Source of the DNA: Pelagophyceae sp. CCMP2097
Lineage: Eukaryota > Sar > Pelagophyceae
NCBI GenBank assembly: GCA_026770575.1
Contig: MU657235.1
Span: forward strand, 203,738-219,924
DNA length: 16,187 nucleotides
Reading direction: 5' to 3'
This document shows, piece after piece, positions 7,878 through 16,026 of this stretch (position 1 is its first letter; every line of letters starts with the position of its first letter). The notes below the pieces were generated by a model. The model made no database searches, was not told the DNA's origin, and saw nothing but the letters and a program-made list of their open reading frames with translations. The translations under genes were made by a program, and so were the position numbers.

Positions 7878-10541
7878 TTATGCGAGGTATCCGGACGTGG
7901 CGCCTTTGATTGCGATGTTGGTGACCGGTGTCGAACAAGTCTTGAAATAACACAACGTGCCCGCGTGCGTCCAGCCGCGGCAGCCGTCGGCCGAATCGCA
8001 GAGCTCGCAGCACTCGGCGGGCGACGAACCTATCGGAAAGGCGCCTCTTCGCCGCTTTCGAGGTCCACGCCGTTTGACCAAACTCGGAAGAGGGTTCCTC
8101 AGAAAACGGGTCGACGCACCGCCGGCGGCTCTGAGGTCGCATTTTCCTTTGAAAAGGTCCAAATCCGGCTTGACGGTGTAGCGCTGGCACGCCGCGGCCA
8201 GCGACAGCTTTGGCGCTGAAGCGGCGGCGGGGGCGTATTTTTGGTAGTAGTACGCGGCAAGGTCTGGGAAGCGGTCGTACTGGTGCACCACGGCCACCAA
8301 ATCGCCTAGGCAGGATCCATTTCAAGGAAGCGTCAAGCCGGGGCCGGGAGGGCTTTCGGGGCGACGTTTCATAAAAGTGCACATTCAGGAAAGTGCAAAA
8401 AGTGCAAATTCAGAAAAGTGCAATGAAAAGTGCACGCACCTTTGGGATTCCGAACAAGATTCTTGTCGATCCTCGCTACCCGAGCCTGCAAGTTCGCCAC
8501 CAGGCCCGTGCGCTGCGAGATGAGGCGCAGGCCGGAGATGCGCTGTTCGTGGACAAGGACCTGCCGCGATAGAGTGCGGTATGGTGCGAGATGGCAGCTC
8601 TCGAGTCTTTCGTGTACGACGAGCGCCTCTCTCGGCACCCCTGGCGCCGCTCGCGACTGCCCCTGCTGCGGCTCCGTGCTTTGCGTTGCGGGTTTCCGCG
8701 GGTCTCGCGGGCGCGGGCGTTTGCGTTGTGGACACCTTGATCGACGCCGTTCCTCTCACACTTCGCAAACGCGGCATCGCCGAGGACCGTGCCCATCTGC
8801 TGCGCGTAGAGGCGCGCCTCGGAAAAGGTTGCCAGAGAGACGCCAGAACAGACCTGTGTATAGCGGGTTTGGGTCGCGGGTCGGGTTCGGGTCGGTGACA
8901 AAACGTCGCAAGGCGCGACGCTCCGCAAGGGCCCGGAGCGCATCGATGCCTTGCATCGGTCGCCTCTGCGTCCGCCACTCTGTTGCTGCCACGGTCGACG
9001 TATCCTCGCCGACGCCGAATTCGCGCGATTGGCTTCTTCGCCAGGGCGATTCTCTTCTTCTCTCCAAAACAGTCGCGGATCCAGCCGCCGTTCCAGCCGC
9101 ACTCGCCGATCGTCTTCGACTCGACGCCTACACACTCGCCGAAACGTAACATGAACGTCGCGTCAAAGCAACGAGACCAAACAAAAATCGCACCGTGAAA
9201 CGCGAAGAAGACGGCCTCTTCGTGGGCGAGCATGGCCTCGAAGGGGTCTCGCTGGAAGGCGGAGTCGCGGACGTCGGCCATGAGCACGCCGCGGTAACCT
9301 GGCGCGTTTCTGACGGGGTCTCCGCGTTTGACCGCCTCGAGCCACTCTGGGCCCGATCGAGTTGTGTTGTGGACGACTCTGGGCCCTCGAAGAGCATTGC
9401 TGTGGACGCCCTCGAGCACAACCATTTCAAGCCCTCCATTTCATGCCCTCCGCACCTCTTGATTCGATTTGTTCCAGATACGCCGAGATCAGCGGCCAGC
9501 GAAAAGAAGACGGGTGGTACGAGCGCATCAACTCGGGCTCGAGCTTCGCGGGGACGTACTTTACGACTTCGACGCGGTGCCTATTTTCCGACTTTGAAGC
9601 GGCGCCAGAACAACGAGAACAAGCCAAGCGAGGCACCGTCGACGCCCGGGGCCGCCTCGGGGCCGCGTAGGGACCGTCTCGGGGCTGTATATGGGGGCCT
9701 TCTCGGGACCGTATATAGGGGCCGTCTCGGGGCCGTACATAGGGACCGCCTCGGGGCCGTCTAGGAGACCGTCTCGAGAGCGTCGGACACGCCTCTCGCC
9801 CGTTCTCGGGACGCACTGCTGCGTGAGCGCGTCGAGGGCGGCCGAGGCTGAGAATTCGTCTACGAAGAGTACGCAATCCGCCGTCGAGACCTGGCGCAAC
9901 GAGCCCACGAAAACTGCGAGTTGTTTCAACGCAATCTCCTGCGCCAGGCCGATGACGAGGTCGCGGCCCCGGCCCGCCGGAGCGGAAACCCGGCCCGCCT
10001 GCGCGCCCGCAGCCGGTGGCGGCGGCGCGGGCGCCGAGGCGCGCGCGGCGGTCACGGCCGCGGCGCTCGCGGCCAACGCCCCGGCCGGCGCGTCTTGATC
10101 CAGCGAGTCGAGCCTGCGACCGCGCTCGAAAAGGGACTTCTTCACCGACTCGCACGAGCCGCATCCCCCACGCCCGTTGGTTCGTTTCATGGGTCCTCAC
10201 AAAAGTCGGGCGGAATCCAGCGCTGCGTAGTAGCTGCGCGGCACAAGTCGGGGACCAAGCTCGCGCATGGCGTCGGGCACCTGCTGAGGTCGAGGTCGGC
10301 GTCGCCGCCGCGCACGAGCTGCTCGCTGCTGGCGGACCCTGAGCGGTCCACGACTTCGGGTCCGCGGGGTTGCAGCGGCGTCGGGCGCCGCGGCGGGCCG
10401 GCTTCCTGTTGGCGTTCGATGACGGGCTTCCTGTGACGGACCTCGTTGGTTGATGGCGGACGCGTGGAGAGACGTTGCGAAGAGGATGTACGGGATCATA
10501 ACCAACCCTGCCACCGCAGCCAAGTGCCATGACTGCACCAT
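7878..10541 (-). CDS. Glycosyltransferase-like type II membrane protein with C-terminal PAN/Apple domain, multi-exon
   Basis: Eight exons join in frame by protein motifs and AG|G acceptors: about 10190-9817, 9580-9456, 9298-9194, 9127-9027, 8853-8725, 8560-8440, 8305-8120 and 8044-7878. Phases agree at all seven junctions. The protein runs LVIGLAQEIALKQLAVFVGS, VEVVKYVPAKLE, RWPLISAYLEQ, then MADVRDSAFQRDPF (DxRD with FQxxPF, typical of a GT-A-like metal/sugar-nucleotide site), IGECGWNGGWIRDCFG, CSGVSL, ERNGVDQGVHN|VLVH and VVHQYDRFPDL. It ends in a PAN-type domain (ECCELC, GCRGW, LCYFKTC). A Met at 10541 begins a hydrophobic segment (HLAAVAGLVMIPYILFATSL) suitable as a Golgi signal anchor. 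From about 10429 to 10190 the protein-like reading sits in a different frame (CPTPC, LCRAATTQRWIPPDFCEDP), so the N-terminus has two unresolved joins. Donors are GTGCGN five times and GC twice. It is divergent from the helicase. Confidence 0.8.
8349..8439. repeat. AAAGTGCA short repeats inside an intron
   Basis: Five copies of AAAGTGCA-type words (AAAAGTGCACATTCAG, GAAAGTGCAAA, AAGTGCAAATTCAG, AAAAGTGCAATG, AAAAGTGCACG) fill the 5' part of the 134-nt intron 8306-8439. The donor itself (GTGCGTGCAC on the minus strand) is part of the repeat. Confidence 0.75.
8865..8896. repeat. GGGTTYGGGTCGC simple repeat inside an intron
   Basis: GGGTTTGGGTCGCGGGTCGGG and a following TTCGGGTCGG form about five GGGT(C/T)-based units. 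It lies at the 3' end of the inferred GC-AG intron 8854-9026. It is not telomeric (irregular, short). Confidence 0.6.
9299..9455 (-). repeat. Intron with nested short duplications
   Basis: This is the inferred 157-nt intron (donor GTGCGG, acceptor CGCCAG|G). On the minus strand it holds two tandem copies of GAGGGCWTGAAATG (9422-9450 region), then CTCGAGGGC / TTCGAGGGCCCAGAGT / TCGATCGGGCCCAGAGT repeats, and paired GTCCACA words. Removing it restores an uninterrupted frame (IESR-G-YRGVLMADVRD). Confidence 0.65.
9648..9780. repeat. About 25-bp minisatellite inside an intron
   Basis: Roughly five to six units of GGGRCCGTCTCGGGGCCGTATATA-like sequence, 22-27 bases each with point differences, lie within the inferred intron 9581-9816 (236 nt, donor GTGCGT, acceptor AAATAG|G). 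The copy-number-prone array is noncoding once the intron is removed. Confidence 0.8.
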
Positions 10542-10719
10542 CCGCGGCGTCGATAGAGGCGACCCCGTCGACAGAGGCCCCGTCGACGGCGTCGAGGCGC
10601 CGCGGGCTCGTGAACGAACGAACCGGCCGCGCGGGGACTTTCAAATGTTAAAACTGTTTTGGCGATATTTACAAAAGCGCGCGCGACGGCGCCCTACCCC
10701 CAAGCGGAGACGCGGCGCG
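10542..10719. promoter_or_regulatory. Probable bidirectional promoter region
   Basis: About 180 bases separate the proposed starts of the minus-strand glycosyltransferase-like gene and the plus-strand helicase. It contains an AT-rich core (TTCAAATGTTAAAACTGTTTT, 10639-10659 region) in otherwise GC-rich DNA, and a GTCGAYAGAGGC-type short tandem repeat at about 10548-10590. No specific factor site is assigned. Confidence 0.4.
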
Positions 10720-13708
10720 ATGAGGCGGTGCCTCGGCGCTTGTGTGCTGGCGCTCTCGCTGGCGCTGTCGACGACGGCCCTGCGAGCCGCGCGGCGCGGC
10801 ACCGTCCTCCTCGAGGAGCCTCGCGCCGCCGAGACGAGCGGCGCGCGGCGGCCGCCGACGGGTAGCCGGGCCGGCGCTCCGGGCGCGCCCGCCGCCGCGC
10901 GGCCGCACCAGCGGGACGCGGTCGCCGAAACCGTGCGCTGCCTCCGCGACGGCGGCGACGAAGACAACGGCGACGGCAAGAGTCCCCACCGGCGCGCTCG
11001 CGTAGTGCTGCCGTCTGGTGTCGGCAAGACGCTCGTCGGGCTCTGGGTCCTCGAGGCGCTGACGCCGGTGACTGGTGTCGCGTTGGTCGTGCTCCCGCGG
11101 AGGGCGCTCATCGAGCAGACGCTGCGGTCGTACCGCGAGCACTCGACGCGATTCCTCGACGGCGCCTCTGTGCTCGTCGTCGCCAGCGACTCGGGCAAGA
11201 GCGTGCGGTGCACGACCGACGCGGCCGAGATCCAGAAGTTCCTTGCCGAGCCCCGCCGCGGCCCGAGGCTCCTGGTCTCGACGTACGACTCGCTCCCGAG
11301 GATCGGCGAGGCGCTCAAGAAGATTAAGAGGATCGGCGAGGCCGGCGCTTCCATCGACGTCGCCGTATTCGACGAGGCGCATCACATGGCGGGAGCCAGC
11401 TCAAGTACACGCCCAGGCTCGACGACGCCGCGCTCCCGATCCGCCGACGCCTCTTCATGACGGCGACGCCGCGCCTCTTTCCCTCGTTGGGCCGGCAACG
11501 ACGTGCGGTCGATGGACGGCGCCGCGATCTTTGGCCACGAAGCGTTTCGGATGACGCACGGCGACGCCGTCGAGCAGGGCATCATCGTCCCGGTCAAGCT
11601 CCTCGACTATAACGTGATCGAGAGGTACGCGGCGCACTGTGCGCGCTTCCGCGACATGGGCGTCCTGCTCAACGACGACGCGATGCCGCGCCACGACGCA
11701 GAGCTTGCGCTCGCGACGCTAGACGCAGGTGAGCGGTTCGGCCTGAAGAAGGCGGTCTCGTTCCACTCCACGAACTCGGAGGCGGCCCGATTCCAGCGGC
11801 ATGCCGACCTTATCTTCGAAGCATACCGGCCTCGGGAAGTTGACGTGGCGCGTCCAGTCGGATTAAAGCGACTCAGCGCGAGGCCGTGCTCGACCGGTTC
11901 CCGAGCTCCGAGTTCTCGCTGGTGACGAATGCGAGGCTCCTCCGAGGGCCTCGACGTTCCCGACGTCGATCTCGTCTTGCTCGCGACTCCGAGGAAGTCG
12001 CACCTCGACATCCTCCAAATGTCGGGCCGCGCCGCGCGCACCAGCCCCGGCTAAGAATTCGGCTGTGTGCTGCTCCCGGCGCGAAGTCTTAACGGCGCTG
12101 ACCTAGACAGAGGCTTCTACTTTGGTCAACGTCCTGCGGGCGTTCCTCGAGCACGACGAGCAGCTGCAGCAGCGACTCCAGGCTGAGGCGGAGTCGGCGG
12201 GCCGAGAGGGTAGGACGCCCGATGCGGCTTGGGTGTTTGAAGACCGCGTCGAGTTTGTCTGCTTCATCGACGCTGACTCGCTCAAGCAAACACTCTCGAC
12301 CGCGGCCCTCGTGCTCGTTGACCCGTGGGACGTGCACTTTGGCCGTTTAATACAAGGCGGAGCACGGCGACTGCCCCTTGTGACGGTCGACGGGTACATG
12401 CTCGGGACGTGGGTGTCAACTCGGCGGGAAAAGCGCAAGGGCAATACGGTGGTTTAACGGCTTTGTGCGGGACAAGTTTGACGCCGCGTGCGACGAGGGT
12501 TACGCGCGGCTCGCAGCGTACAAAGCGGTACACGGCAACTGCCTCGTGCCTACATCGTTTGTGACGGCCGACGGGTACAAGCTCGGGCTATGGGTGTCAA
12601 AACAGCGGGGAACGCGCAAGGGCAAGGGCGGTGGCTTAGCGGACGAGCGGGCAGCACGGCTCGAGGAGCTCGGCGTTGTGTGGGACCAGCTGGATGCCGC
12701 GTGGGACGAGGGCTACGAGGGGCTCGCGGCGTACAAGGCGGCGCACGGCGACTGCCGCGTGCCTGCTTTATTTATGACGGCCGACGGGCACAAGCTCGGG
12801 TCGTGGGTGGGCACGCAGCGGGCAAAGCGCAAGGATGGTGGGTTGAGCGCGGAGCGGACAGCACAGCTCGAGGCGCTAGGTATCGTATGGGACCCACTGG
12901 ATACCGCGTGGGACGAGGGTTACGCGCGGCTCGAGACGTACAAGGAGGAGCACTGCCTCGTGCTTAAATGGTTTGTGACGGCCGACGGGCACAAGCTCTG
13001 GGTGTGAGTGGACACTCAGCGGCAAAAGCGCAAGGGCAGTAACGGTGGCTTATCGGATGAGCGTGCAGCACGGCTCGAGACGCTGGGTTTCGTGTGGAAC
13101 ACGCTGGACGCCGCGTGGGACGAGGGGTACGAGCGGCGAGCGGCGTTCAAGGCGGAGCACGGCGACTGCCGCGTGCCTCGATGGTTTGTGACGGCCGACG
13201 GGTACATGCTCGGGAAGTGGGTGTCAACTCAGCGGGGAAAGCGCAAGGGCACGGCGGCTTAACGGACGACCGAGCAGCACGGCTCGAGGCGCTCAGCTTC
13301 GTGTGGAACCGGCTGGTAGCCGCGTGGGACGAGGGTTACGCGCGGCTCGAGGCGTACAAGGTGGAGCACACCAACTGCCTCGTGCCTGTTTTATTTGCGA
13401 CGGCCGACGGGCACAAAGTCGGGGTGTGGGTAGCAAATCAGCGGGCAAAGGGCAAGGGCGACGATGGTAGTATGAGAAAAGAGCGGGCAGCACGGCTCGA
13501 TGCGCTCGGCTTTCTGTGGGACCCACTGGACGCCGCGTGGGATGAGGGGTACGAGCGGCTCGCGGCGTACAAGGCGGAGCACGGCGACTGCCGCGTGCCT
13601 CGATGGTTTGTGACGGCCGACGGGTACAACCTCTTGTGTGTCAACTCAGCGGGCAAAAGGCAAGGGCGACGATGGTGGTACGAGCAAAGAGCGGGCAGCA
13701 TTCTATAG
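10720..13708 (+). pseudogene. SF2 DEAH-box helicase with tandem Helicase-associated (HA) repeats, decayed
   Basis: ATG 10720 begins a signal-peptide-like N-terminus (MRRCLGACVLALSLALSTTA). Motif I is PSGVGKT (11010-11031), motif II DEAH (11371-11382), motif III TATP (about 11460-11471), motif IV-like KKAVSFHSTNSEAARF (near 11740), motif V-like EGLDVPDVDLVLLATP (about 11944-11990) and motif VI QMSGRAAR (12016-12039). After a linker come about seven HA repeats (consensus W-D-E-G-Y...YK..HG.C.VP...TADG..LG.WV..QR). Damage: frame changes near 11392, 11495, 11847, 11943, 12110, 12460 and 13253; a TAA at 12052 where SPG-K-E is expected; a TGA at 13005 where a repeat Trp is expected; and a truncated last repeat. 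Two nonsense codons plus many indels argue for a real pseudogene over sequencing error. HA-helicases are a known expanded family in stramenopile algae; the cellular role is unclear. Confidence 0.75.
12340..13708 (+). repeat. Seven tandem HA-domain repeats with alternating A/B pattern
   Basis: Unit starts (GAxxCCGCGTGxGAYGAGG) are at 12480, 12693, 12900, 13107, 13316 and 13529, giving units of 207-213 bases, with a partial unit before 12480. Units starting 12480, 12900 and 13316 carry GGTTACGCGCGGCTCG and TGCCTCGTGC (type A). Units starting 12693, 13107 and 13529 carry GGNTACGAGSGGC and TGCCGCGTGCCT (type B). The fragment before 12480 resembles type B. 13148-13206 and 13570-13628 are identical over 59 bases. 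Confidence 0.85.
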
Positions 13709-13788
13709 TAAGAAACTCTTATGATTTCACACGACAGCCCTCTTCGAGCGGGTGCGGGCTTCCTGTCGCCGCGGCGTCGCCCCTGCGC

Positions 13789-14670
13789 TCAGCCGACGGG
13801 CGCCGGTTTCGCCCAGCGGCGGCCGTTGGCGGCGAGGTCGGACTCCTCGGCGCCGAGGCATCGGAGGCGGAGTCGGAAGCCGCCCGGAGCGATGCTCCCT
13901 TTTTCCCCACCGGCCGCCTCGTAGCGCGAAAGCATGAGCCCGACGCCGCGCACGGCATCGGCGCGCAGCGGCGGCGCGGCGGCGACGGGCCGGCCGAAGC
14001 GCGACGCCGTGAACGCCGCGAGCGGCAGGCGCAGAGACGTAAAGCCTTCTTCGAGCGCGGGCAGCGCGTGCTGGTACGAGACACCCGAGTCGTCGGTCCG
14101 AAGCGTCAACTTGTACCCAAGGCGGCCGTCGCCGGCCGCGTCGAGCGTCAGGATTTCGGCGTCGCGCGGTAAAGAAAAAGGAGTCGAGAGCCGCGCGCTG
14201 CAAAACCCTCCACCTTCAACGACGAGCTCGCCCTCGAAGCTCGTTTCCCCACCTTCAAAAACGACGCGGCTCCGCGAGACGCCGCCCATGATGCGGTCAT
14301 CGACGGCCTCCCACGATGCGGCTGCCGTCGGGGTGGTAAAGTCGATGACGGTGGAAACCCGCCGTGCGTCGGGCGCCGCCTGCGAGACCGACGCTTCGGC
14401 ACGAGGCAGCACGCCCGAGAGTGCACCCACGCCTTTAAGGCGCGAGAGTGAACGTCCGCCTTCAAGGCGCTCCGAGAGTGAACGCCCGCCTTCAAGGCGC
14501 ATGCGTCGGGACAAAGGGATGCCCTCAAGTCTGACGCAGTCCTCCCAAAGGACGGCCTCGAAACGCACGATACTCGCGATGCTCGCCGCCGCGTCCATCT
14601 TCAACGCGCCCGTCTGCGGCGAAGGACCGGGGAGGCGCAGCAGGAAGAACAGCGGCAGGCGCAGCAGCAT
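13789..14670 (-). CDS. CIA30-domain protein (NDUFAF1-like) with N-terminal signal sequence
   Basis: The frame gives 293 residues, or 230 after removing a likely 189-nt intron. ATG 14670 starts a hydrophobic leader (LLRLPLFFLLRLPG), a signal peptide or first part of a plastid-type targeting sequence. The C-terminal two thirds is a complete CIA30 fold: VIDFTTP...SWEAVDDRIMGGVSRS (the hallmark D-x-x-MGG-x-S), then GGETSFEGELVVEGGGFCS, DGRLGYKLTLRTDD and GVGLMLSRYE. CIA30/NDUFAF1 proteins assist mitochondrial complex I assembly, while algal and plant relatives also act in plastids; the leader favours the latter here (inference). The segment from 14568 to 14380 begins GTGCGT, ends TCTCGCAG before GCG, holds tandem repeats and is in phase, so it is probably an intron. 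The stop is TGA. The gene is convergent with the helicase locus. Confidence 0.85.
   Translation of the reverse strand: MLLRLPLFFLLRLPGPSPQTGALKMDAAASIASIVRFEAVLWEDCVRLEGIPLSRRMRLEGGRSLSERLEGGRSLSRLKGVGALSGVLPRAEASVSQAAPDARRVSTVIDFTTPTAAASWEAVDDRIMGGVSRSRVVFEGGETSFEGELVVEGGGFCSARLSTPFSLPRDAEILTLDAAGDGRLGYKLTLRTDDSGVSYQHALPALEEGFTSLRLPLAAFTASRFGRPVAAAPPLRADAVRGVGLMLSRYEAAGGEKGSIAPGGFRLRLRCLGAEESDLAANGRRWAKPAPVG
14416..14500. repeat. Three roughly 28-bp tandem units inside probable CIA30 intron
   Basis: Units CGAGAGTGMACSYMCGCCTT followed by YAAGGCG occur three times (14416, about 14443, about 14472). If translated they give RLEGGRSLS decapeptides, but they fall wholly inside the in-phase segment 14380-14568, which has the same GTGCG...AG|G borders as introns of the glycosyltransferase gene. 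GCCTTNAAGGC is itself palindromic. Confidence 0.7.
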
Positions 14671-14991
14671 CCGACTCGCAACACCGTCGTGTCGCCGAAA
14701 AGCCGAAAAACCGAAAAACCTTGTCAGATTTTATCAAGTCCGCCGGCGGAGCAAAACCCACCTTTATTGAGGACCGAAGAGAAGTCTGTACCGTTTGATC
14801 AACGCCGGTTTACTAATACAATTGTACGGTCAGGGTCCTCCGGGTCCTTTGATTGAAGAATTGTCAGGGCAATTATGTCCGGTTAACAGACCAAGAATGC
14901 CGTGGCCTCATCGCGCACCCGGTCATCGAGCAACAAGTTTGGTTTCCGCTCGTTGAAGTCTAAGCGTCCTCGGCGGGTTCGAGACGGGCGG
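14671..14991. other. Intergenic region with a short AT-leaning open frame
   Basis: The plus-strand frame 14771-14956 reads YRLINAGLLIQLYGQG then PPGPLIEELSGQL, which looks protein-like but uses A/T-ending codons (TTA, CTA, ATA) unlike the GC-rich neighbours. It lacks an upstream ATG and a recognisable domain. It could be a diverged exon of the following gene (an acceptor-like TTAACAG ends at 14889) or chance. Promoters of the CIA30 gene and the next gene should lie here. Confidence 0.3.
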
Positions 14992-16026
14992 ATGGCGCGC
15001 GAGTTCGCCAACGTGGACCCCGGAGCGGCGACGAAGCTCAAGGTAGTGGACCGCAACGAGTGCATGTCGGTCCTGAAAGATGCCACCAAGGCCGGGGGCC
15101 CGGCGTTGCCACTGTGACTGGAAGAAGGCGCGCCGCAGTTCATGGAGAAGATGCGGGCCTCGGTGCAAGAGCTCATCAAAGCCGGCATCTTCGACACGCA
15201 TTTCAAGGAGGTGCGCCGCCTTTAACTGGTGACTCCACCGCCCTTCAAGTTGCGCGCACCCCGCCAATTTGGAGAAACACAGGCGTTTATGCAGATCGTA
15301 CTGGCGCACTCGACGGCCAAGAACCAGCGCCGTGCGCAAGAGGTGACGGAGACGTTCGGCGCACCGGCAGCGGACATCGTGCAGAACCCACCGCAGGTAA
15401 GTTTTATGCCAAAACTTTTGCTTTCTCACGGGATTTGATACCTCGAGTACCTGCGGCGCGGAAGAGGCCGCGGTGCCCCAACCGGAGAGCCCTACCCGAA
15501 TGGAAGTCGAGGCCCAGTGAAAACTGAATGAAACCGAGCGGAAAACCGAGCGAGAACCGAGTCAAACCGAGCGAGAACCAATTGCGAGAACCGACCAGGG
15601 TGGATTTTAAGCAAGCAACCGAGTAAAACCGAGTGAATCCGGTGACAGATTTAAAAAAAGAGCGGGCCGAAAAAATGGCAGAATTCAAGCAATTGAGTTA
15701 TCTAGGCCCGACGCCGAGGCAAGGGCAAGGGGCGCGGTGGGCCCCGCCAGGAGACGGAAACGATACTTTTAGAAGAGATGCAAACTTCTCACAAGGGTAT
15801 GGACACCAAGGCACTCATGTCAATGGTCTCGCGCCATTTGGGGTGCTACGACCAGCTCAGCTCGCACTATTCAGTCAAGTCGACGGGCGGCGCCATAAAA
15901 GCTTGGGTACGTGCTTTATTTCGTTGGGGTCACGAGTGAAAAGATGAGTATTACAAGAGCGCGCCGGAGGCACACGGAGGACCCGAAGGATACAGCCAAA
16001 TCCCATTGCAATGCCCACGTAAATAA
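14992..16026 (+). pseudogene. Spliced gene of unknown function with two in-frame TGA codons
   Basis: Exons 14992-15210, 15283-15396 and 15751-16026 join in one frame. Intron 1 is 72 nt (GAG|GTGCGC ... CACAG|GCG) and contains a TAA. Intron 2 is 354 nt (CAG|GTAAGT ... CGCCAG|GAG) and contains a tandem repeat. Protein segments: MAREFANVDPGAATKLKVV, NECMSVLKDATKAGG, QFMEKMRASVQELIKAG, MQIVLAHSTAKNQRRAQEV, ILLEEMQTSHKGMDTKALM, MVSRHLGCYDQLSSHY, AIKAWVRALFRWGHE and DEYYKSAPEAHGGPEGY, ending TAA 16024. TGA occurs at 15115 (PALPL-stop-LEEG) and 15937 (WGHE-stop-KDEYY), with coding-like sequence continuing beyond each. The protein is soluble and largely helical; no family is recognised. An earlier start through an exon from 14890 (Lys/Arg/Ser-rich) is possible. 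It is either a pseudogene or has further small introns I missed. Confidence 0.5.
15517..15640. repeat. AACCGAGYGAR short tandem repeat inside an intron
   Basis: About nine copies of an 11-13-base unit based on AACCGAGCGAG lie in the inferred intron 15397-15750, with spacing drifting between copies. No coding interpretation fits. Confidence 0.8.

Noticed and set aside
9648..9780. CRISPR-like array
   Set aside because: Units are contiguous with no unique spacers, and lie inside a spliced eukaryotic gene; it is a minisatellite.
9427..10644. 405-codon minus-strand open frame as a single gene
   Set aside because: Only its last 40 or so codons (9580-9456) have protein character and join neighbouring exons; the rest crosses an intronic minisatellite and Arg-rich shadow sequence.
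10450..10719. Upstream extension of the helicase frame
   Set aside because: In frame and open, but it covers the divergent promoter and a short tandem repeat; ATG 10720 is followed directly by a signal-peptide-like segment, so it is preferred.
15060..15527. 155-codon plus-strand open frame
   Set aside because: Another frame gives the protein-like exons with matching splice sites; this frame is Arg/Gly/Pro-rich and crosses the GTAAGT donor.
13005..15939. Genome-wide reassignment of TGA to Trp
   Set aside because: The Sel1 and CIA30 genes in the same window end naturally at TGA after complete domains, so standard code with nonsense mutations is simpler.
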